Shown: positions 27,023 through 35,433 of the stretch, one piece after another
Layout of the letters: the number at the start of each line of letters is the position of its first letter
Position numbering within the stretch: position 1 is the stretch's first letter
Source: UBA2589 sp038120095
Lineage (GTDB): Bacteria; Gemmatimonadota; Gemmatimonadetes; Longimicrobiales; Gaopeijiaceae
Assembly (NCBI GenBank): GCA_038120095.1
Contig: JAYOKZ010000012.1
Location: 12,158-76,157 of the forward strand
Direction of reading: 5' to 3'
Length of the DNA stretch: 64,000 nucleotides
Notes under the pieces: generated by a model
The model's database searches: none
The model's input: the letters and a program-made list of their open reading frames with translations, nothing else
What the model was told of the DNA's origin: nothing
Position numbers and translations under genes: made by a program

Positions 27023-28890
27023 CCGAACGCCTCGACCGATGTCCCCTCTCCGACGGTGGGACCGGAGATGGGAAGTCGCAGCGTGAACGTGCTTCCCCTG
27101 CCGACCTCGGACTGCAATTCCGCGAACCCGCCGTGAGCCGCGGCCACGCCCTCGACGATCGCGAGGCCAAGACCCGCCGAGCCGCCATCGCGCCCACCAC
27201 CCTGCGCGAAGCGATCAAAGATGCGCTCGGCGATCTCCGGGGGAACACCGGGTCCGGTATCACGAACGGTCACGAGCACCCACGCCTCCTCCAGACTGGC
27301 ACCGACGACGACCCGACCAGCCTCCGGGGTCAGTCTCAGGGCATTGTCGAGCAGGTTCGAAAGGGCCTGGAGGATCCGGTCGCGGTCTACCCGCGCCAGC
27401 ACCGGACCCTGGCTCTCCACCGTCAGGTCGATCGACGCCGACCGCGCCTGCGTCTCGAAAAGCCCGACTGCCTCATGGAGAATCGGAAGCAGGTCTTCCT
27501 GAGAGGGTCGAACGACGAAGACACCTTCCTCGATGCGAGACACGTCGAGGAGGTCTTCGATGAGGTTCTGCATCCGCTTGCCCGACCGGCGGATGATCTC
27601 AGCCTGCCTGCGGCGCTGCCCTTCATCGAGAGGAAGATCAAGGAGCAGGTCAGCAGCTGCGAGCGCGACGCCGAGGGGGTTCCTGAGATCATGGGAGACG
27701 ATGGATACGACATCCTCGCGCTGCCTCACCGCCCGACGGAGGGCAGACTCTCTCGCCAGCGTCTCCGTCATATCGGAGAAGGTGAGGACCGACCCACGGA
27801 GTTCGGTGCCGTCGATCATGGGACGAAGAGACCAGCGGGCCGGAAATGCGATGCCCTTCCTGTTCCACAAGACGGCGCCCTCGCCCGATTCCAGCGGACG
27901 TCCCCCGGCTACAGCAGTGAGAATCGGTGACGACTCGCGCGCTCGGGCCGTTCCGTCCGGGTCGGAGTGAAAGATCGTCTCGTGAACTCCCCGGCCCCGA
28001 ATCTCCGATTCGGCATAACCCAGCAGGCGCGCACCTGCTCGGTTCAACGAGGTGCACCGGCCCGCGAGATCGAGTCCGAGCACTCCGTCGCCGGTAGCTT
28101 CGAGCAGCGCATCGATCTCACGACGCGCCTGCACCGCCTCCCGACGACGACGCTCCTGCTCGGCCGTGAGCGCCCGATACCGGTATGCGACCCGGCCGAC
28201 GATCAGCGTTGCCAACAAGGCCACAATAGCCAGACCGAGAGTGATCCTCGACTGGATTCGCTGCTCATTCGCCATGCGCCGACGGCTGGCCTCGAGTTGA
28301 GCGAGGATACTGAGGTCGAGGTCGCGCGTTGCCCGCTGAAGGTCATCGTAACCACGTCTGACCAGGGCCCTCGATCCTTCCGACGGGCCCTGCTCAAAGA
28401 TCAGACTGTTCGCGAAGCGCCAGTCGAACGACTCGTTTCGAAGAGCCGCGACCCTCTCGAAGACGGTTCGATCGACATCCAGCGACGACGAGTCGGACAC
28501 AGCTGCCGCGAAGATGTCCCGATCCAGCTCGCGCGTGATGATACTCAGGGAGTCGAGGACGATGTCCTCGTCGTCAATCGCAGCGTTGTAGAAGTCCCGA
28601 AACACAGGGTCGGACGAGAGCATGAAGCCCTCGACTCGCGCCATTTGGCGGGCCTTGAGGAGGCCGAGTGTCGCACTGAGCCGCACGGCCGGCTCCACGA
28701 CATTGGTGATACGATCCTGCACCGCGGCTACCCTTCGGCCGAAGTGGGTCGGAACAGCAGCGAGCGCGACCAGAGAAACCGCGACGAAGCCCAGAGCCCA
28801 CAGGCCTCGGGCGGAAGGCGTCCCTGACGGACCGGGGTGAACGTCACCCGCAGCGTGGGCAGACGGAGGAGACCCTGAGTCGTTCCTCAC
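27019..28890 (-). CDS. PAS-domain sensor histidine kinase with extracytoplasmic four-helix sensor
   Basis: The 623-residue kinase has a first membrane segment at about 30-47 and a periplasmic helical region of about 145 residues that looks like a CHASE3/four-helix sensor. A second membrane segment (ITLGLAIVALLATLIVGRVAY) comes next. A PAS domain (LLEATGDGVLGLDLAGRC), HisKA (VSIVSHDLRNPLGVALAAAD, His as phospho-acceptor) and HATPase_c (NLLDNAL, DTGPGVPPE, GLGLAIVEG) follow. Start: GTG at 28890 has GGGGGAG five bases upstream. GTG at 28911 would abut the previous gene. No cognate regulator is adjacent. It may be co-transcribed with the flavoprotein gene 21 bases upstream. Confidence 0.9.
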   Translation of the reverse strand: MRNDSGSPPSAHAAGDVHPGPSGTPSARGLWALGFVAVSLVALAAVPTHFGRRVAAVQDRITNVVEPAVRLSATLGLLKARQMARVEGFMLSSDPVFRDFYNAAIDDEDIVLDSLSIITRELDRDIFAAAVSDSSSLDVDRTVFERVAALRNESFDWRFANSLIFEQGPSEGSRALVRRGYDDLQRATRDLDLSILAQLEASRRRMANEQRIQSRITLGLAIVALLATLIVGRVAYRYRALTAEQERRRREAVQARREIDALLEATGDGVLGLDLAGRCTSLNRAGARLLGYAESEIRGRGVHETIFHSDPDGTARARESSPILTAVAGGRPLESGEGAVLWNRKGIAFPARWSLRPMIDGTELRGSVLTFSDMTETLARESALRRAVRQREDVVSIVSHDLRNPLGVALAAADLLLDLPLDEGQRRRQAEIIRRSGKRMQNLIEDLLDVSRIEEGVFVVRPSQEDLLPILHEAVGLFETQARSASIDLTVESQGPVLARVDRDRILQALSNLLDNALRLTPEAGRVVVGASLEEAWVLVTVRDTGPGVPPEIAERIFDRFAQGGGRDGGSAGLGLAIVEGVAAAHGGFAELQSEVGRGSTFTLRLPISGPTVGEGTSVEAFG

Positions 28891-28911
28891 GGTGGCTCCC
28901 CCCCGTTCCAC

Positions 28912-30237
28912 CTATTCGTCGAAGTCGAAGTCCTCTTCGCCCTCGTCGAACGTGGCATCCCCCAGGGCGAAGCTCGCGTTGAGCGCCTCATCCGTCTCGG
29001 TGCCGAAGATCCGTCCTGCGATGTACTCCCCGAGTACCGGCCCGGACTTGAAGGACTCGGCTTGACCACCGCCGGCCAACCATACGTTGTCGAAATCCGG
29101 ATGCCGATCAATCACGAAATTGCGCGATGCCGTACTCGAGTAATGACAGGCACGTGTCTCGTTGATGATGCCATCGGCGAGGGCCGGGAAGAACCTCGAG
29201 AGGATCTCCCGCGGCCGCGCGTGACGATCTTCCGGGACCCATCGAACGCTTTCGTCGGGATGATCGGACCGTGCACCCCCGGTGCGTATACGGAACCCTC
29301 GATTGTCGTGCGGTAGCGCCGGCCATCCCGTGCACCCCGGCACGCCATACGATGGGCAGTTCGGCCAACGATACGACTCGTCGCCGGGCGGCGTGGCAAA
29401 GTAGTAGACGTGCCCGACGGCAGAGGCGCGGAAGCGATTGCCCATGAGCTCCGGCAGGAAGTGCGCAAACCAGGCGCCGGCAGCGTAGACGAACATGCCG
29501 GCCTCCAGTTTTTCTCCGTTCGACAGGTGCACGTTGTCCAGCACACGCCCGTTCTCGTCCCCGTGGGTCGCCTTGACAATCCGGATCTCGCCGCCCTCCT
29601 GCTGAAACACGCGCGCGACCGACTCCATGGCCCGCCGAGCTCTGACCACGCCGGCCGACGGCTCGAATACCGCTGCCCCCATGTCCGGCGTCTGGATCAT
29701 GGGCCACCGGTACGTGACCTCTTCCGGGGTCAGCACCTCGTACGGATGTCCAAGGAGATCCCAGTTCGCCATCGACTGCTCCATCGACGGCGTCATCTCC
29801 TCGCGCATGATGATGTCGCCCGTCTCGTAATACAGACGGGGCAGGAGTGCATCGGAATACTCTTCATCCCACTGCTTCCACTTCCCCATCGATCGGATGG
29901 CCCATTCGGCCCACTGCAGGCCAACGGCCACGCCCCCGTAGCTGCTCCTGACGCCCCGCGTTTCTCCCCCGGACGCCGACTTGGAGTTGCCCGGCCCATA
30001 CTGGTCGAGCAACGTCACCTTCATGCCGCCGCGCTGCAGGTTGAGGGCGGTCCATGCGCCGAAGTTGCCGGCTCCTACCACGACAACGTCGGGAATCTGC
30101 CCACTCCGGACGAACGGCGCCCGCTGCGGCTTCGCCGCCGGTCTCGACGCAGCCCCCACCTCGGCAGGCGCTCCGGCCACGGCAAGGCCCGCGCCCGCCG
30201 TCGCGACCTTCAGGAAATCACGTCGATCGATGCCCAT
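28912..30237 (-). CDS. Tat-exported FAD-dependent amine/sarcosine oxidase-like oxidoreductase (DAO family)
   Basis: The 441-residue flavoprotein has a Tat signal (RRDFLKVATAGAG, residues 5-17). It then has the dinucleotide motif VVVGAGNFGAWTA and the sarcosine-oxidase-type stretch GGETRGVRSSYG. Near the C-terminus is TRACHYSSTASRNFVIDRHP, followed by GGGQAESFKSGPVLGE. Cys364 falls where monomeric sarcosine oxidase has the cysteine that binds FAD covalently. The tail is very acidic (EGEEDFDFDE). A periplasmic oxidase or dehydrogenase of an N-methyl or amino compound is likely. The cytochrome gene 57 bases upstream suggests a cytochrome c acceptor instead of oxygen, which is an inference. The substrate is unknown. 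Confidence 0.88.
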   Translation of the reverse strand: MGIDRRDFLKVATAGAGLAVAGAPAEVGAASRPAAKPQRAPFVRSGQIPDVVVVGAGNFGAWTALNLQRGGMKVTLLDQYGPGNSKSASGGETRGVRSSYGGVAVGLQWAEWAIRSMGKWKQWDEEYSDALLPRLYYETGDIIMREEMTPSMEQSMANWDLLGHPYEVLTPEEVTYRWPMIQTPDMGAAVFEPSAGVVRARRAMESVARVFQQEGGEIRIVKATHGDENGRVLDNVHLSNGEKLEAGMFVYAAGAWFAHFLPELMGNRFRASAVGHVYYFATPPGDESYRWPNCPSYGVPGCTGWPALPHDNRGFRIRTGGARSDHPDESVRWVPEDRHARPREILSRFFPALADGIINETRACHYSSTASRNFVIDRHPDFDNVWLAGGGQAESFKSGPVLGEYIAGRIFGTETDEALNASFALGDATFDEGEEDFDFDE

Positions 30238-30294
30238 GCTCGTTGTGTCGAAAGGTGGAGACGGTCAGAACCGCGGGTGCCAGCCCCTCCGTCG

Positions 30295-30786
30295 TCAATT
30301 CCGAATCGAGGAGAGGCTGATTCCGTCGAGGACACCACGATCTGACGAAAGTTCGGCACTCCCCGGTTCGAATCCATTCATGCGGAGAATGTAGGAGACG
30401 ATGTCCACCGCCTCGTCCTCGGTCAGGCTACCCGGGGCAGTCTCCGGCATCTGGGTCTGGATCATCTGGTACAGGGAGCCGGCATGCCGGCGACTCCACT
30501 TGAACTTGAACTGAGAGTCGGAGAACTCACTGGATGAGTGACACTCAGTACACTGGCTTCGGAATACCTCCCGGCCACGATCCGCCTGATCATCCGTGAA
30601 TGAGGCTGCAGCAGCGGTCACGGTGGGCGACGCCGACGGAGCGGGGGCTGCGGATTCCGCCATGCCGCCGGAGGAGGCCTCCACCGCGGGCGTGGCGCCC
30701 GAGGCGGCCCCCGGAGCTCCGGAGGACGCACACGCTGACAGAGCGATGAGCGAGGCCCCGAGCAGGATCTTGGTTGAGCAATTCAT
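30295..30786 (-). CDS. Cytochrome c-type lipoprotein
   Basis: The 163-residue product has a lipoprotein signal (LLGASLIALSAC, Cys19). A flexible Ala/Ser/Pro linker follows, then a class I cytochrome c domain with one haem site, C79-T-E-C82-H83. The likely axial methionine is in QMPETAPGSLTEDEAVDIVSYIL. ATG 30786 was chosen because the lipoprotein signal starts there. The open frame further upstream has no signal. It is probably the electron acceptor of the Tat flavoprotein encoded 57 bases downstream. Confidence 0.9.
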   Translation of the reverse strand: MNCSTKILLGASLIALSACASSGAPGAASGATPAVEASSGGMAESAAPAPSASPTVTAAAASFTDDQADRGREVFRSQCTECHSSSEFSDSQFKFKWSRRHAGSLYQMIQTQMPETAPGSLTEDEAVDIVSYILRMNGFEPGSAELSSDRGVLDGISLSSIRN

Positions 30787-30878
30787 CGAGATTCGGGCTT
30801 GAGACAAAGGCGGGGTAGAAAAGAGCCGGGGTTGTGCTACCCGGCAACGTCGGGGCCACTCGCCCACGCTTCGGACCC

Positions 30879-31994
30879 CTAAATCTTGATGTAGATCCGC
30901 CGCGCGTGAAGGAGCCACATCATCCCCAACCAGAAGGCCACGTATGACACGGCGAAGGCCATTGACCCGTTGATGTCGCCAGCCCAACTGCGGAATACCG
31001 AATCGTAAATCCAGGCGTACAGCGATGTCCCATCGTCACCACCGACTCGAATGCGCCCCATCGCCTTCGTGAACATCCCCGACGCGACGAAGACGGCGAT
31101 CGCGTTCATGCCGTACACGACCATCCAAGCCTGCCACGCCCCCCGGACGCGTCGCACGTCGATCAGCCAGTACATCCCCACGAGCACGAGGAGCGCCGTG
31201 CCTGCCGTGAACAGCACATAGGAACTGGTCCAGAGATTCTTGTTGATCGGAAAGACCAGCCCCCACGCAAGCCCCGCAGCCGTGAGTGCAACCCCGCCCA
31301 TGAGCAGAGCCCTGGTCTTCGCCGTTCCGCTCTGGCTCCCCTTCAGACACTCCCCGGTCACAATCCCGAGCAGGGAGGTCACGATCGCCGGAAGGGTCGA
31401 CAACAGACCCTCGGGGTCCCAAGAACCCTGCCAGAGGCGGCCGGGCATGACCATGCGGTCGACCCACGCAGCGAGATTCCCGTCGGGACCGAGATCACCT
31501 GCTCCAAACCCCGGCACCGGAACCAGCATCATCGCAGCCCAGTACCCGACCAGAAGTGCGAACGCGGCCACAGCCCGTCCGCGACGCTCGAGATACAGGT
31601 ATGCGGAGGCGGCGGCGAAGTATACCAGCCCAATGCGCTGAAGGACTCCGTACAAGCGCATCGAGCCCCAATCGAACGAGGGGATGGCCCGCATGGCGAT
31701 ACCCAGACCGATCAAAATCAGGGACCGCCGAACCACGTGGCGCATCAGGTCCGACCGGGCAGCACCGACCTCGAGCCTCCGTTCGAAGGAGAAAGGGATG
31801 GCGACGCCGACGATGAAGAGAAAATACGGGAAGATCAGATCCGTTGGTGTCCACCCGTGCCACTCGGCGTGCCGCAGGGGGGCATAGATGTGAGCCCAAC
31901 TCCCCGGGTTGTTGACCAAGATCATTCCCGCGACGGTCAGGCCGCGGAATGCGTCGAGCGAGACGAGCCGAGCCGACGTCGATCCTTCGGTCAT
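30879..31994 (-). CDS. NagX/HGSNAT-like membrane acyltransferase family protein (DUF5009/DUF1624)
   Basis: The 371-residue protein has about ten membrane segments. It starts with the family signature RLVSLDAFRGLTVAGMILVNNPGSW, followed by DLIFPYFLFIVGVAIPFSF, VLQRIGLVYFAAA and the C-terminal YGMNAIAVFVAS. Relatives include heparan-alpha-glucosaminide N-acetyltransferase and bacterial NagX, which act on N-acetylglucosamine-type sugars. Function here is inferred from family only. The ATG at 31994 overlaps the mobA stop (ATGA), so it is translated together with mobA although no functional link is obvious. Confidence 0.88.
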   Translation of the reverse strand: MTEGSTSARLVSLDAFRGLTVAGMILVNNPGSWAHIYAPLRHAEWHGWTPTDLIFPYFLFIVGVAIPFSFERRLEVGAARSDLMRHVVRRSLILIGLGIAMRAIPSFDWGSMRLYGVLQRIGLVYFAAASAYLYLERRGRAVAAFALLVGYWAAMMLVPVPGFGAGDLGPDGNLAAWVDRMVMPGRLWQGSWDPEGLLSTLPAIVTSLLGIVTGECLKGSQSGTAKTRALLMGGVALTAAGLAWGLVFPINKNLWTSSYVLFTAGTALLVLVGMYWLIDVRRVRGAWQAWMVVYGMNAIAVFVASGMFTKAMGRIRVGGDDGTSLYAWIYDSVFRSWAGDINGSMAFAVSYVAFWLGMMWLLHARRIYIKI

Positions 31995-32605
31995 GGCCGG
32001 CGCTCCAGGTCGGCGGGAACATTTACGTTCGCGGAAACGGCGCGAGCCGCCCCCGGCGTCAGGACAAGCTTCATCCCACCGACCGACTCCACCAGAGCTC
32101 GGGCAGCTCGTTCCCCCTCGTCGAGCAGCCGGCTGACCCGATCGGCGCATTCGACCCGATAAAGGGCACACAGCGGCTCGAAGTCAGGCTCACCCCGCCG
32201 GCCGGCAGCGACCGCGAGCGTCGGAACCGATCCTGCAGCCACGACGTTTGCCGCCGACGTGATCGTCCGTATGACACCCGGATCGACATAGGGCAGGTCT
32301 GCCGCGAGAACGAACACGGCCGCCGCTCCAAGCCCGGCAGCATGGTGAAGCGCTGATTCAATACCCGCCAGCGGCCCGATACCCGGACGGAGATCCGGAA
32401 TCACGGGTCCCCACGCATCGAAACCGGGACGGGACGATACGATGACGACGTCCTCGCATACGGCCTCGAGTGCGGTCTTCGCTCGGACCACCATGGGAAT
32501 TCCGTCGACTTCGACCTTCGTCTTGTCCTTCCCGAAACGGCGGCTCTCACCTCCGGCCAGCACCGCGCCGATCAGAGGGCGCACCGCTGCACTCCCCGGA
32601 TACAT
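31991..32605 (-). CDS. mobA: Molybdenum cofactor guanylyltransferase MobA
   Basis: MobA attaches GMP to molybdopterin to make the MGD cofactor used by DMSO-reductase-family enzymes. The 204-residue product has the nucleotidyltransferase start IGAVLAGGESRRFGKDKTKVEVDG, the segment RPGIGPLAGIESALHHA and VLAADLPYVDP (metal-binding Asp). It lies 25 bases after fdhD. The Mo/W-bisPGD formate dehydrogenase at 46678 is the evident client in this window. Confidence 0.93.
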   Translation of the reverse strand: MYPGSAAVRPLIGAVLAGGESRRFGKDKTKVEVDGIPMVVRAKTALEAVCEDVVIVSSRPGFDAWGPVIPDLRPGIGPLAGIESALHHAAGLGAAAVFVLAADLPYVDPGVIRTITSAANVVAAGSVPTLAVAAGRRGEPDFEPLCALYRVECADRVSRLLDEGERAARALVESVGGMKLVLTPGAARAVSANVNVPADLERRP

Positions 32606-32630
32606 CCAGGAGATCGGGTTCGTGCGCTAC

Positions 32631-33473
32631 TCACCTGATTCGCTCGGACCCGGTGTAGACGTTGAAGCCACCATTTCGAGTGAAGCCGACCAGAGTCTGT
32701 CCAAAACGGCGAGCCAGATCGACCGCCAGACTCGAGGGGGCTCCGACGGCCACCAGCATGGGGATCCCCGCGACCACGGCCTTCTGAACGAGTTCGAACG
32801 ACGCCCGACCGCTCACGACGAGAATGCGCTCGGCGGCCGGGAGTCGACGGGCCAGAAATTCATGCCCGATCACTTTGTCCACTGCGTTGTGGCGACCTAC
32901 GTCCTCCATCACGAGGAGGCGCTCTCCGGAGGCATCGAAGAGCCCGGCGGCGTGGAGCCCTCCCGTCCGCTCGAACACGGCCTGACCCTCGAGCAGTCGA
33001 TCCGGAAGATCCGGGATTACGTCCCGCGCCACAGAGTATCCAGTCGGGATCACCGTGCACCCCGTCGCTTCCACGGCTTCGAGGGAGGCCTTTCCACAGA
33101 CCCCGCAGCTCGAGGTCGTGTAGACGTTTCTCCGCACGAGATCGAGGTCAAAGACCGAATCACCCGACAGGCGCGCCTCGACGACGTTGTATTCCTGTTC
33201 GTCATTTCCCCGGCAATAGGTCAGCTCGACGAGATCCGCAGGGGCCGTGACGACCCCTTCGCTGCGCAGGAACCCGGCAACGAGATCGAAGTCGTGGCCC
33301 GGGGTCCGCATCGTCACGGCGACCGCCTCCACCCGGCGCCGCTGGCCCTCGAGCCACGATACCCGGATCTCGAGTGGCTCTTCCACCGCAAGCGCATCCT
33401 TTCGCACCTGTGACGATCCTTCGCGATAACGCTCGACTCGGACCGCTCTTGTCCCACCCCGCTGACCGATCAC
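32631..33473 (-). CDS. fdhD: Formate dehydrogenase accessory sulfurtransferase FdhD
   Basis: FdhD carries sulfur from a cysteine desulfurase to the molybdenum of formate dehydrogenases, which is required for activity. The 280-residue product has the TSSCGVCGK motif (Cys123 and Cys126 of the CxxC pair), MEDVGRHNAVDKVIG, and LVVSGRASFELVQKA, all diagnostic. The start is GTG at 33473 with AAGGG about seven bases upstream, 10 bases after the Yip1-type gene. A longer in-frame reading to 33602 would overlap that gene. Its presence predicts a metal-dependent formate dehydrogenase, and one is encoded about 11 kb away. Confidence 0.95.
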   Translation of the reverse strand: MIGQRGGTRAVRVERYREGSSQVRKDALAVEEPLEIRVSWLEGQRRRVEAVAVTMRTPGHDFDLVAGFLRSEGVVTAPADLVELTYCRGNDEQEYNVVEARLSGDSVFDLDLVRRNVYTTSSCGVCGKASLEAVEATGCTVIPTGYSVARDVIPDLPDRLLEGQAVFERTGGLHAAGLFDASGERLLVMEDVGRHNAVDKVIGHEFLARRLPAAERILVVSGRASFELVQKAVVAGIPMLVAVGAPSSLAVDLARRFGQTLVGFTRNGGFNVYTGSERIR

Positions 33474-33483
33474 GAGCGGCCCT

Positions 33484-33987
33484 TCAAAACGGGAGGACCA
33501 TCTGGAGAATGTTGTAGACGCCTCCACCCACCAACACGGCCAGAAGTGTCCTGCCGTTCCCGATGTCGAGAGCCTGACGAATGGCGATGAACGCGGTCGC
33601 AAGCATCCACCCTCCCACCACCGCCGTCACCACCGTGCCGACAACGGGCGCGATGCCGATCACGAGAAGTACTCCAGGTGCCTTGGCGAATCCGAGCGTG
33701 CGGAGCAGCTCTCCCCACGTGGCCTCGCCCTGAAAGATTCTCACCCCGACGAAGTAGGTGACCCCCGCCCACGTGAACCAGCTCAGCAGCTCGACGAGCG
33801 CGATCCTGGCCGCCGCGAACGGTCCGATGTCCCACGCGCCAGCGGCCTGGCATAGGGCAACGAGCACGACGACGGTCGCGGCCTGCAACGTCGCGTCCTG
33901 ATCGTGCTCGACCTCCTCGTACGTCTCGATGTCCAGCAAGGCCGCGCCGATCATTCGGGCCGAGATCGATCCGTCCGTCTTCGTCAT
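33484..33987 (-). CDS. Yip1-domain membrane protein
   Basis: The 167-residue protein has about four or five membrane segments and the Yip1/DUF1282 layout. An N-terminal cytoplasmic helix (ALLDIETYEEVEHDQDATLQA) leads into alternating hydrophobic spans, and a final segment reads RTLLAVLVGGGVYNILQMVLPF. The start at 33987 has GGAGG and GGAGAA upstream. It lies between the M28 peptidase and fdhD genes with gaps of 43 and 10 bases. The function is unknown. Confidence 0.8.
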   Translation of the reverse strand: MTKTDGSISARMIGAALLDIETYEEVEHDQDATLQAATVVVLVALCQAAGAWDIGPFAAARIALVELLSWFTWAGVTYFVGVRIFQGEATWGELLRTLGFAKAPGVLLVIGIAPVVGTVVTAVVGGWMLATAFIAIRQALDIGNGRTLLAVLVGGGVYNILQMVLPF

Positions 33988-34030
33988 TCTCCGGTCCTCC
34001 GTCGAGCCCTGCCGTGGGAAGGGGGCCGGA

Positions 34031-35398
34031 TCAGCGCGGGAGGCGTACCGGCATGTCCGCCACCACGTACGCCATCACGGCCATGGTCGCGACACAAAGC
34101 GCCACTTCGTCAGGATCCAGCTTGTCCACGGTATCCGCGTCACTGTGATGGTACCAGAAGTATTTCGGCCCATCCACGTTCAGACCCATCCCGGGCACCC
34201 CCGTTGCCATGAGTGGTGAGATGTCGGCGCCACCTCCGCCCCGGGTCACGCTGCCCGACTCGATCCGATCCAGCAGAGTCCCGATTTCACGAATCATCGC
34301 GAAGGCCTGGTCCGACCCGGTAAATCCGAATCCACTCGGTTTGAATACCCCTGCATCCGATTCCATCGCGAGAACGTGATACTCGTCTTCATGGTGTGCC
34401 ACGTATTCCCGACCTCCGGTTCGGCCCTGCTCCTCACTCGTCCAGCCTACGGCCCGGATCGTTCGCCTGGGCTGCAGACCGAGTTCCTTCAGCAGGCGGA
34501 TCGCCTCCCACGCAGCGACGACCCCACCGGCATCATCCATCGCGCCCTGGCCGACATCCCACGAATCGATGTGTCCGCCGAAAACGACGACTTCGTTCGG
34601 GAACTCGCTCCCCCGGATTTCGGCCATGACGTTACGGCCCGGGACGTCGGGAAACGTCTGCGCTTCCATGCGGAGATGGAGTTCAACCCGCTGACCGCGC
34701 TCCTGCATCCTCTGAAGCAGGTCGGCGTCCTCTACAGTGATGGCCGCATGGGGAATTCGAGGAACACCTTCCTCGTAGCTCGAGTTGCCGGTGTGAGGCG
34801 TCTGCTGCGAGTAGGGGGTCACTGAGCGGATCAGACTGGCCACCGCTCCTGCTTCGGCGGCCGCGACGGCACCCCCCGAACGGTACTGGACGGTCTCGCC
34901 GTACGTCGTGAAGGGGACATTGAACAGTACGAGTCGCCCCGCCGCCTCGTCAGCCCGTTCCTCGAGATCATCGAAGGAGTTGACGACGAGAACCTCGCCA
35001 CGAATCCCTCCCGGTGGAGTCCCGACGCTGAAGCCCAGACCGAGCATCGGAAGGGTACGAGGCCACGGAAGGATCATCTCGAGGCTCTCTTCCCCACGGA
35101 CCCAATGAGGGACCATGACCCGCTCGGTGTGCACGTTGTCGAAGCCGTCGGCATCCATTTCCTCCGCGATCCAGTCGATCGCCCGCTCGAGTGCCACCGA
35201 GCCGGATATCCGCGGTCCAAAGGTCTCGACGAGTTCGGTCAGACGAGCATAGGCATCGTGGTCGCCTGTCGCCGCATCGATGATGCGGTCCGCAACATCG
35301 CGGTAGGCGTCTGCGATCTCCTGTCCCCTGGCCGTCGCCGGCAGCAGGAGTGCCGCGGCGACGACGGGAACGAGCATTCGACGGATGAAGTTCCTCAC
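34031..35398 (-). CDS. Secreted M28-family zinc aminopeptidase/carboxypeptidase
   Basis: The 455-residue protein has a signal peptide (RRMLVPVVAAALLLPATARGQ), a PA-domain-like middle region, and an M28 catalytic domain. Metal-binding segments are VVFGGHIDSWDVGQGAMDDAGG, GWTSEEQGRTGGREY and LAMESDAG. The C-terminal YHHSDADTVDKLDP supplies the last His. It probably trims peptides in the periplasm or outside the cell. The start is GTG at 35398 with AGGAG six bases upstream. It sits 35 bases after the sodium symporter, which suggests joint peptide or amino-acid scavenging. Confidence 0.92.
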   Translation of the reverse strand: MRNFIRRMLVPVVAAALLLPATARGQEIADAYRDVADRIIDAATGDHDAYARLTELVETFGPRISGSVALERAIDWIAEEMDADGFDNVHTERVMVPHWVRGEESLEMILPWPRTLPMLGLGFSVGTPPGGIRGEVLVVNSFDDLEERADEAAGRLVLFNVPFTTYGETVQYRSGGAVAAAEAGAVASLIRSVTPYSQQTPHTGNSSYEEGVPRIPHAAITVEDADLLQRMQERGQRVELHLRMEAQTFPDVPGRNVMAEIRGSEFPNEVVVFGGHIDSWDVGQGAMDDAGGVVAAWEAIRLLKELGLQPRRTIRAVGWTSEEQGRTGGREYVAHHEDEYHVLAMESDAGVFKPSGFGFTGSDQAFAMIREIGTLLDRIESGSVTRGGGGADISPLMATGVPGMGLNVDGPKYFWYHHSDADTVDKLDPDEVALCVATMAVMAYVVADMPVRLPR

Positions 35399-35433
35399 CG
35401 AAATCTCCTGGGGCCGCCGGATGATCCGGCGGG

